64,000 nucleotides of DNA from Streptomyces sp. MP131-18 (GTDB taxonomy: Bacteria > Actinomycetota > Actinomycetes > Streptomycetales > Streptomycetaceae), in the NCBI RefSeq assembly GCF_001984575.1, contig NZ_LZNS01000001.1, positions 1,104,717-1,168,716 on the forward strand. Direction: 5' to 3'. The translations under genes were made by a program, and so were the position numbers. Of the stretch, positions 57,890-64,000 are shown one piece after another. The notes under the pieces are model-generated. The model saw nothing but the letters and a program-made list of their open reading frames with translations, was not told the DNA's origin and made no database searches. The number at the start of each line of letters is the position of its first letter. Position 1 is the first letter of the stretch.

Positions 57890-59142
57890 ACGGTGGGCCG
57901 CGGATCTGCGTCGTGATCCCCACCTACGAGCGTGCCGCGCTGCTGCGCGGCACGCTCGACGCGCTGGCCGGGCAGCGGCTGCCGACGGCCGAGTTCGAGG
58001 TCGTGGTCTCGGACGACGGCTCCCACGACGACACCCGGGAGGTGGTGGCGGGCTTCGCCGACCGGCTTTCGATCCGGTACCGCTTCCAGGAGGACCTGGG
58101 GTTCCGGGCCGCCGCCGCCCGCAACGCGGGCGCGCGGCTGGCGTCCGCGCCGGTCCTGGCCTTCGTCGATGCGGGCATCCTGCCGGGCCCGGACTTCCTC
58201 GCCGCCCACCTCGCCGCCCACCTCGCCGTGCCGGAGGGGGCTGCCCAGGACCCGCCGCGGGCGGTGATCGGTTACACCTTCGGGTACCGGCCCGGTAGCC
58301 CGACCCCGGGGCTCGGCGACGCCGTCCGGGTCATGACCCCGGAGGAGCTGGTCGGCCACTACGGCGACGCGCCGGACTTCCGGGACGCCCGGCATCTGGC
58401 GTTCGCCCGCTTCGGGTTCGACCTGGGGCGCAGTGCCGTGCCGTGGCAGTGGTTCTGGTCGATGAACTGCTCGGTGCGCGCCGACGACTTCCTGGCACTC
58501 GGCGGCTTCGACGAGAGCTTCCGCAGCTGGGGCGGTGAGGACCTGGAGCTGGGGTTCCGGCTGTTCCGGCACGGGGTGCGCCCGGTGGTCAGCAGGGACG
58601 CCTGGGCCGTGGACGTGCCGCATCCGAGGGCCGCCTCGGCGGACCTGGCGAGCAACCACGCCAACTTCCTGGCCTTCCTGCACAAGCACCCGGAGCCGGT
58701 GGTCGAGCTGCTGTGGGCGTGGTTCGCGCGCGAGCGGCCCGGCTTCGAGGTCCGGCACGACTGGAACACCGAGGACGAGTACCTGCTCCTGCTCGACGCG
58801 GCCGCCGCGGCCGGGTCTGTCGACGTCACGCGGGAGTTGGCCCCACTGCGGGACGTCGCCCCCGGCACGCGGATCGCCGTCCTCGGCTGCGGGGCGTCGA
58901 TTCCCCCCTGGCTGCCGCGGGCGGAGCTGTTCGACTTCGACCGGCATGCGGTGAACGCCGCCGCGCGGTCCGGGCGTTCGGTCCGCCACGCGATCGGCCT
59001 GCGCACGACGCTGCCGGACGACTCGTTCGACATCGTCCTCGTCACCTCGCGGCTGAAGGACCTGTGGAGCCGCTGGCGGCCGCAGTTGCTCGCGGAGGCC
59101 CGCCGGATCGGCGGGGACCTCCGCGGGCCACTGTCCGGATGA
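57886..59142 (+). CDS. GT2-family glycosyltransferase with Rossmann-like tail
   Basis: This 418-residue protein has a GT-A domain of the GT2/GalNAc-T type: ICVVIPTYERAALLRGTLDALAGQ, EVVVSDDGSHDDTRE, FRAAAARNAGARLASAPVLAFVDAGI (DxD-like), and NCSVRADDFLALGGFDESFRSWGGEDLELGFRLFRHG. The last 110 residues contain GTRIAVLGCGASIPPWLPRAELFDFD, which resembles a small methyltransferase-type Rossmann fold without full motifs. It is translated together with the GT4-like enzyme, suggesting two sugars or two steps of one sugar chain. Confidence 0.85.
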   Translation: MNGGPRICVVIPTYERAALLRGTLDALAGQRLPTAEFEVVVSDDGSHDDTREVVAGFADRLSIRYRFQEDLGFRAAAARNAGARLASAPVLAFVDAGILPGPDFLAAHLAAHLAVPEGAAQDPPRAVIGYTFGYRPGSPTPGLGDAVRVMTPEELVGHYGDAPDFRDARHLAFARFGFDLGRSAVPWQWFWSMNCSVRADDFLALGGFDESFRSWGGEDLELGFRLFRHGVRPVVSRDAWAVDVPHPRAASADLASNHANFLAFLHKHPEPVVELLWAWFARERPGFEVRHDWNTEDEYLLLLDAAAAAGSVDVTRELAPLRDVAPGTRIAVLGCGASIPPWLPRAELFDFDRHAVNAAARSGRSVRHAIGLRTTLPDDSFDIVLVTSRLKDLWSRWRPQLLAEARRIGGDLRGPLSG

Positions 59143-59153
59143 CGTCGGGGGTG

Positions 59154-59900
59154 TCAGCCGGGGCGGACGGCGTGGACGAGGAAGGTCCTGACGTCCTCCG
59201 GGATCAGCGGTGACGGCCGGGCGTCGACCACGAAGCCGTGTCCGCGCAGCAGGTCACCGATCGCGTCGAGCCGGCCGTCCAGGTCCTGCACCTCAAGGAC
59301 CAGCCGGCCGATGAGCGGCCAGTGCTCGGTGTCGACTCCGCGCAGCACGTCCAGCTCCGCGCCTTCGACGTCGATCTTCAGCAGATCGACCCGCTCGCCG
59401 GGGACCAGGTAGGACGAGAGCCGCGCCACCTGGACGGGTACGGAGTAGCCCCGGTAGTGCGCCCTGATGTACTCCTCCGGGGCCTCCCGGGCGAGCACGG
59501 CGATCTGCAGCTCCTTCTCCTCCGGGTACCGCGTCGAATTGCCGGGCGCCTGCGGGTAGTAGACGAAGGGCACCTCGTCCTCGGTGCCCGAGCCGAGGGC
59601 GCACTCCTCGATCGTGATGCCGGTCAGCCCGTGCGCCTCGATGTTGCGCCGCAGCGACGCCAGCGCTTCCGGCATCGGCTCGAAGGCGCGGACGCGGGCG
59701 GTGGGGCAACCGCGTTTGAGGAAGTACGTGAAGAGGCCGATGTTCGCCCCCACGTCGATGACGTACGCCCCGGGGGGCAGCCGGATGCCGCTGTAGCAGC
59801 CGAGCTTGAATATCTCCTCGTACTGCCAGTGGGCTTCGGCCTCGTGGGGGGCCCAGAAGTCCAGACCCGTGTCGAGTGTGATGTTCCGTATACCAGTCAC
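59154..59900 (-). CDS. FkbM-family methyltransferase
   Basis: This 248-residue SAM-dependent O-methyltransferase has motif I VIDVGANIGLFTYFLKRG, VRAFEPMPEALASLRRNIEAHGL, and the FkbM signature LLKIDVEGAELDVLRGVD. Such enzymes often methylate sugar hydroxyls in natural products. GTG at 59900 was chosen because AAAAGG lies seven bases upstream; a start eight codons earlier has no proper site. It is convergent with the GT2 gene and downstream of queC. Confidence 0.85.
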   Translation of the reverse strand: MTGIRNITLDTGLDFWAPHEAEAHWQYEEIFKLGCYSGIRLPPGAYVIDVGANIGLFTYFLKRGCPTARVRAFEPMPEALASLRRNIEAHGLTGITIEECALGSGTEDEVPFVYYPQAPGNSTRYPEEKELQIAVLAREAPEEYIRAHYRGYSVPVQVARLSSYLVPGERVDLLKIDVEGAELDVLRGVDTEHWPLIGRLVLEVQDLDGRLDAIGDLLRGHGFVVDARPSPLIPEDVRTFLVHAVRPG

Positions 59901-59942
59901 ATGCGTACCTTTTGCTGATCGCACGCCTTCGGGCGTGCTCGG

Positions 59943-60659
59943 TCAGGGAACGGCGAACCGGGTCACGCCGTCCAGGTAGGTCGTCGGGTCCGGCAGTCCG
60001 GCTTCCTCGAACGCCTCCCGCCGCTCGTAGCAGGTCCCGCAGATGCCGCAGTGCTGGTCGCCGCCCTTGTAGCACGACCAGCTGCGCCCCAGCGGCGCTC
60101 CGAGCCCGGCCCCGTGGGCGGCTATCGCGGCCTTGGTCCAGGTCAGGAACGGCGCCTCGACCCTGGGCGTGGGGAAACCCTCGTTGGCCACGGCGACCAG
60201 CTCCTGAAGGGCCGTCAGGAAAGGCGGGCGGCAGTCCGGGTAGACGGCGCGGTCGCCGGCGTGCATGCCGAGCGCCACCACGCCGGCCCGGCAGGCGACA
60301 CCGACCGACACGGCGATGTTGGCGAGTACCGCATTCCGGTTCGGCACGACCGTCGCCTTCATCGCCTCCTCCGCGTAGTGGCCTTCGGGGACCGCGACGC
60401 TCTCGTCGGTGAGCGCCGATCCGGCGAGCAGCGAACCGAAGCCGCTGAAGTCGACAAGCCGGTGGGCGGCGCCGTAGTGGGCCGCGATGTCACGGGCGGC
60501 GTCGATCTCCCGGCGGTGCCGCTGCCCGTAGTCCACGGTCACGGCCACGAGGCGGAACCGCAGCGCCGCGTAGTGCGCCATCAGGGCGGTGGAGTCCATG
60601 CCTCCGGAGAGGACCACGACGGCGGTGAACGGGTCCGGGCTGCTGGTGTCTTGCTCCAT
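59943..60659 (-). CDS. queC: 7-cyano-7-deazaguanine (preQ0) synthase QueC
   Basis: This 238-residue ATP-dependent ligase converts 7-carboxy-7-deazaguanine and ammonia into preQ0. It has the PP-loop VVLSGGMDSTALM (residues 16-27), VDYGQRHRREIDAAR, VPNRNAVLANIAVSV, LGMHAGDRAVYPDCRPPFL and the zinc site CYKGGDQHCGICGTC. GGAGG lies before the ATG. A hairpin separates it from the LuxR gene upstream, and FkbM follows 42 bases downstream. Confidence 0.93.
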   Translation of the reverse strand: MEQDTSSPDPFTAVVVLSGGMDSTALMAHYAALRFRLVAVTVDYGQRHRREIDAARDIAAHYGAAHRLVDFSGFGSLLAGSALTDESVAVPEGHYAEEAMKATVVPNRNAVLANIAVSVGVACRAGVVALGMHAGDRAVYPDCRPPFLTALQELVAVANEGFPTPRVEAPFLTWTKAAIAAHGAGLGAPLGRSWSCYKGGDQHCGICGTCYERREAFEEAGLPDPTTYLDGVTRFAVP

Positions 60660-60677
60660 CAGGGAACCTCCCAGGAT

Positions 60678-60713
60678 CGGTCCGGCCTGTCCGTTCAGTG
60701 TGGTGCCGGACCG
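60678..60713 (-). terminator. hairpin between LuxR regulator and queC
   Basis: CGGTCCGGC (60678-60686) and GCCGGACCG (60705-60713) are perfect 9-base arms with an 18-base loop, lying within the 65-base gap between the LuxR stop and queC start. It could be a weak terminator or an mRNA element that uncouples queC expression. Confidence 0.5.
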
Positions 60714-60724
60714 GCGCGCGCACA

Positions 60725-63685
60725 TCACGGCCCGAGGCCGAAGGATTGAGGGCTTCCGGCCGAAGCACGGCCCCGCGCCCCGGTGACCGCGGGCCTCGGT
60801 GCCGCCGGGTGCCGGCGGGCGGCCAGGGCCCCGTCGGTGAGGAGGGTCCACAGGCCGGGGTTGCAGAACACCAGGGGGAAGTCGCCGCGTCCGTCGATAC
60901 GAAGCTTGCGGTAGGCGCTGGAAAGGTGCAGTTCGACGGTGCGCCGGGTGATCTGACGCATCGTCGCGATCCGCTTGTTCGTCAGACCGCGCATCGCGTC
61001 GACGAGGATCTGCCGTTCGCGCCGGGTCAGCGCCAGGATGCCGCGCAACGAGACGTGCTGAGGCGCGCGTTCGTCCGCCGCGAGCAGCTGCTGCCCGAGC
61101 TGGCCGCTCAGCGCGCGGGCCTCGCACCGGTCGGCCAGCCGCACCGCTCGGGTCAGGACGGCGAGCGCCTCGTCCGGCCGGTCGAGCCGGATCAGCAGGC
61201 AGCCAAGATCGCCGAGCGCGTGGGCCAGGTCATAGGTGTCCTGCGTGTTCTCCAGCAGCGACACCGCCTCGTTCAGCAGGTGTTCGCCCGCCGTGCCGCC
61301 CTCCACCCGGCCCAGCACGCGCAGGGCCCGGCCGCGTTCCCCGGCCGACCCGGTGCTGCCGGCGAACCGCACCTGCTGGCGGGCCAGTTGCCTGGCCTCC
61401 TCGGTCCGGCCCACCTGGTCGAGCAGCGCGACCCCGTGCATGCGCCACGAGACGGTCCCCGTCGCCCGCAGGCCGGCGTCCCTGCCGCGCTCCAGCAGCT
61501 CCGCCATGTCCCGTCCGGCGCCCACGAGATCGCTTCCGGCGGCCCGCAACCTGGCCCTGGCCAGCAGGAGATCCTGATAGTGCCAGCCGGGCGGCAGCTC
61601 TCCCAGATATCCGTGCCGCCGCAGCAGCGCCTCGGCCTCGGCGCCCTCGTCCAGGCTGAGGAGCACACCGGCCAGGAGACCCACCGTGCACACCAGCACG
61701 GGGTCGCTCGCGGCCGCCCCGTATCCGGCGGTTCGTTCCAGAGCGGCGGCGAGCCGCCCGCGGGCGGTCGGCACCTCCCCCGCGGCCAGCGCGATCCGTG
61801 CCTCGACCAGCAGCAGCATCGCGCGGGATGCGCTCGGCCAGCCCTGCGCGAAGCCGTCGAGCCGGCGCACGTGGGCGGCGGCCTCGTCGTGGTGGCCCGA
61901 CTCCCCGAGCACGGTCAGGGCCGAGGGCAACGCCAGGGGATGCAGGCCCAGTTCGTCGAGGCTTCGGCCCAGCGCCCAGCGCGCCCGCCGCACGGCGGCG
62001 CGCGGATCGTCGTCGACGAGGAAGCGGCAGAACGCGCCGATGGCCGTCGCCGCCGCGTGCGTTCGCGGCACGCCGTCGCGGCCGGCCGACGGCGGCCGGC
62101 CCGGCAGATCCTCGATGATCTTCGCGGTGTCCGCGGGCGGCGACTCGTAGAAGTGCGTCAGACAGCGGTGGAGGTGGGGCCAGCCGTGCAGCGGGGTCCC
62201 GTCGACCAGCGCCGCCACCTGGTCAGGCACCCGCTGCGCGGCCTCGGGCAGGCCCGCGCCGTCCAGGGCCCGGCCGATATGGCCGAGCAGACGGGCCCGG
62301 GTGACGTGGTCGGTGGCGCGGGCCAGCATGTCCACCGCCGCGCCGAGACCGGCGGCCGGGTCGGCCCGGACCCGCGCCGCTGCCAGCTCCAGCATGGCGA
62401 CGCGGTGCTCCTCACCGGCAGCGGTCCTGACGGCGAGTTCGAGATAGCGCAACGCGGTGGCGTCCTCGGCGGAACGGGCGGCCCGCAGCAGTGCGCCCAC
62501 CGGCCAGGCGCCGCCGGGCGGCACCGTCGAGGCGATGAGGTGGTCGGCGATCCACTCCGCCGGGGCGCCCCGCTCGTGCAGGTAGGCGGCGATGGTGAGG
62601 TGTGCCGCGTTGCGCGCCATGAGCGTCATGGCGCCGAGCAGCGACTGCGCCAGCAGGGGGTGCCGCAGCCGCAGGGAGTCCTCGTCCGCCACGAGCCGCA
62701 TCCGCACCAGGAGATCAAGGGCGTTGAGGGTCCTGCTCAGCCCGATTCCGCTCAGATGCGCGACGAGGGAGGTGTCCGCGCCGCCGCGGCCGGCGGCGAC
62801 GGCGATGGCCTCCGCGACGCGCCCGGCGTCCGCGTCGATCCGGGCGACGCGCCCCCTCACCAGCTCCGCCACCTCGGGCAGCACCGCGCTCTCGGGCACT
62901 ACCGGCCCCCGGGCGGCGCGAAGGCCGTCCCGGACCCAGCCGGCCAGTTCGCAGATCAGCAACGGGTTGCCTGCGGTCAGCCGATGGCAGGCGCCGACCA
63001 GTCCCGCCGTGGGGACGCGCGGCAGCAGTGCACGCATCAGCAGGGCCGTCTCCCGCTCGGAGAGCCCGTCCAGCGCCAGCTGCCGCGCGTCCAGTAATAA
63101 CTCGGCCAGCTCCGGCGGGGCCTCGGCGGGCTCGCCCGGCCGCACCGACACGACCACGACCACGGGGAGGTGGGCACACGTCTCCAGCACCAGCTGAAGC
63201 GCTGCCAGCGCCCCGGGGCCGGCCCGGCAGACGTCGTCCACCGTCAGGACCAGCGGTGCCCGCGCCGCCAGCACGGTGACCGCGCTCAGCACAGTCGGCC
63301 ACAGCGCCGGTCCCCGGCCCGGGCCGGGGACGGCCGAGCAGAAGTCCTCGGCCCCGAGCCGTTCCTGGACGCTGCGAAGCCGCGTCTGTGGCTCGCTGCC
63401 CGCCGGGAGGGCGTCGGCCAGCGCCAGGACCAGCTCCTCGACCAGCGCGCCTGGGACGTGCCGGTCCCGCCGCCGGCCGACGAGTCCTACCGTGGTGCTC
63501 CCCTCGGCGCGCGCGGCACGGGCGAACGCGCCGAGCAGCGCGGTGCGCCCCGCGCCCGGCTCCCCGGTGACCACGCACCGGACCAGCCCCTTTTCCGGAC
63601 AGTCCCGCCGGGCGCGGCCCAGCGCGCGCAGCTGCGCCTCCCGGCCCACGAACGCGGGGGGCCGCGGGCGGGCCCGGCCCGTCAC
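60725..63685 (-). CDS. LAL-type LuxR-family transcriptional regulator
   Basis: This 986-residue regulator has an N-terminal AAA-type ATPase (FVGREAQLRALGRA; Walker A-like GEPGAGRTALL at 41-51, with Arg47 where Lys is usual; Walker B LVLTVDDVC), a long TPR-like helical middle, and a C-terminal LuxR helix-turn-helix (LALTRRERQILVDAMRGLTNKRIATMRQITRRTVELHLSS, about residues 884-924). Such regulators drive antibiotic clusters. Two consecutive TTA codons (63095-63100, in AELLLDAR) imply bldA control. GTG at 63685 overlaps the preceding gene's stop (GTGA). A tail of about 50 disordered residues follows the HTH. Confidence 0.88.
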   Translation of the reverse strand: MTGRARPRPPAFVGREAQLRALGRARRDCPEKGLVRCVVTGEPGAGRTALLGAFARAARAEGSTTVGLVGRRRDRHVPGALVEELVLALADALPAGSEPQTRLRSVQERLGAEDFCSAVPGPGRGPALWPTVLSAVTVLAARAPLVLTVDDVCRAGPGALAALQLVLETCAHLPVVVVVSVRPGEPAEAPPELAELLLDARQLALDGLSERETALLMRALLPRVPTAGLVGACHRLTAGNPLLICELAGWVRDGLRAARGPVVPESAVLPEVAELVRGRVARIDADAGRVAEAIAVAAGRGGADTSLVAHLSGIGLSRTLNALDLLVRMRLVADEDSLRLRHPLLAQSLLGAMTLMARNAAHLTIAAYLHERGAPAEWIADHLIASTVPPGGAWPVGALLRAARSAEDATALRYLELAVRTAAGEEHRVAMLELAAARVRADPAAGLGAAVDMLARATDHVTRARLLGHIGRALDGAGLPEAAQRVPDQVAALVDGTPLHGWPHLHRCLTHFYESPPADTAKIIEDLPGRPPSAGRDGVPRTHAAATAIGAFCRFLVDDDPRAAVRRARWALGRSLDELGLHPLALPSALTVLGESGHHDEAAAHVRRLDGFAQGWPSASRAMLLLVEARIALAAGEVPTARGRLAAALERTAGYGAAASDPVLVCTVGLLAGVLLSLDEGAEAEALLRRHGYLGELPPGWHYQDLLLARARLRAAGSDLVGAGRDMAELLERGRDAGLRATGTVSWRMHGVALLDQVGRTEEARQLARQQVRFAGSTGSAGERGRALRVLGRVEGGTAGEHLLNEAVSLLENTQDTYDLAHALGDLGCLLIRLDRPDEALAVLTRAVRLADRCEARALSGQLGQQLLAADERAPQHVSLRGILALTRRERQILVDAMRGLTNKRIATMRQITRRTVELHLSSAYRKLRIDGRGDFPLVFCNPGLWTLLTDGALAARRHPAAPRPAVTGARGRASAGSPQSFGLGP

Positions 63686-64000
63686 GAGGGTGCTCCCGGC
63701 CGGGCGACGAGGACGGTTCCCTGGTCGCCGATCGCGTGCGGGCGGCGTTCGAAGTGTCCGCGCACCGCCGGCCGCAGAGCGCTCCGCATATCCGCCGCTC
63801 GCGGATGCCCTTCGTACCAGAAGTCGACCAGCACCGTGCACGCCGCGTCGATCCGCTCCTCCAGGGAAATCTCCGGAAAATGCAGTGCGGACTCGGTCCG
63901 CTGGAGCGCGAAGCGGCGAAATCCTTCCTCCGCGAGAATCTCGGCGGCAGTGACGAGAAGGAAACCATGGTGATCGTACGGCTCGCCCGCGATGGGCGCG
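63682..64000 (-). CDS. 3' end of a probable class I SAM-dependent methyltransferase
   Basis: Only the last 105 codons are in the window. They read LLVTAAEILAEEGFRRFALQRTE, ALHFPEISLEERIDAACTVLVDFWYEGHP and FERRPHAIGDQGTVLVARPG, which looks like the C-terminal part of class I methyltransferases from streptomycete clusters. The SAM-binding motif would lie beyond the right edge, so the family call is tentative. Its stop overlaps the LuxR regulator's GTG, so both are cotranscribed. Confidence 0.5.
   Translation of the reverse strand, partial: APIAGEPYDHHGFLLVTAAEILAEEGFRRFALQRTESALHFPEISLEERIDAACTVLVDFWYEGHPRAADMRSALRPAVRGHFERRPHAIGDQGTVLVARPGAPS

Noticed and set aside
60698..63097. A long plus-strand open frame opposite the LuxR regulator
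   Set aside because: No domain is visible, and the minus strand encodes a regulator with a clear ATPase and helix-turn-helix.

Overview
The window looks like chromosomal DNA of a Streptomyces or a very close actinomycete. GC content is very high, GTG starts and 4-base ATGA/GTGA stop-start overlaps are frequent, long antisense open frames are common, and several proteins are streptomycete families (alditol oxidase, DUF397, DUF2630, DUF6233-like, LAL-type LuxR regulator, CebR-type operator). I see no rRNA, tRNA, CRISPR array, integrase or insertion sequence. Most of the window reads as accessory catabolic and specialised-metabolism islands with short housekeeping stretches between them.

Layout. 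0.3-2.8 kb: an exporter-type ABC half-transporter followed by a small SecA-DEAD-like remnant. 3.1-13.9 kb: one long, tightly coupled minus-strand operon for reductive pyrimidine or hydantoin-type catabolism (ABC importer of the NMT1/THI5 class, IclR regulator, two nitrilase-fold amidohydrolases, AA_synth-family protein, class III aminotransferase, dihydropyrimidinase, LLM flavin enzyme). 14.1-17.3 kb: alditol oxidase and a secreted GH5 beta-mannanase with FN3 and CBM2 domains behind a perfect CebR-type box. 17.3-26.3 kb: mixed genes (DUF2630, SnoaL-like, SpoU methyltransferase, VOC, GNAT, Orn/Lys/Arg decarboxylase, a TetR/NmrA divergent pair, TetR, ROK). 26.3-34.3 kb: a fatty-acyl beta-oxidation-like locus (acyl-CoA dehydrogenase, SCP2 protein, TetR, MaoC-like protein, high-molecular-weight FabG, thiolase, acyl-CoA ligase) whose two divergent promoter regions share a CTTACyC-type operator. 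34.3-37.3 kb: decayed genes, a complete formylglycine-generating enzyme, a divergent glutathionyl-hydroquinone-reductase-like protein and an upstream leader peptide.

37.5-45.1 kb: a contiguous plus-strand cyanuric-acid-type pathway (GntR regulator, NCS1 permease, biuret amidohydrolase, allophanate hydrolase, NCS2 permease, ring-opening amidohydrolase, alpha/beta hydrolase); from the biuret hydrolase onward every gene overlaps the next by 4 bases. 45.2-48.4 kb: a Tat-type secreted GH115 alpha-glucuronidase. 48.4-54.5 kb: DUF397, a decayed phosphotransferase, an esterase-like hydrolase, FdhD, a BASS-family transporter, an aldo/keto reductase and a membrane-anchored sulfite-oxidase-fold molybdoenzyme.

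54.5-64 kb: the most intriguing region. A complete preQ0 gene set (folE, queD, queE, queC) surrounds two glycosyltransferases and an FkbM-type methyltransferase. It is followed by a large LuxR-family regulator carrying two consecutive TTA codons and by the 3' part of a probable methyltransferase. folE also has a TTA codon. This suggests a bldA-dependent pathway to a glycosylated, O-methylated 7-deazapurine. However, queE carries a 5-base insertion that separates its usual N-terminus from the body of the enzyme, so the pathway may be impaired in this strain.
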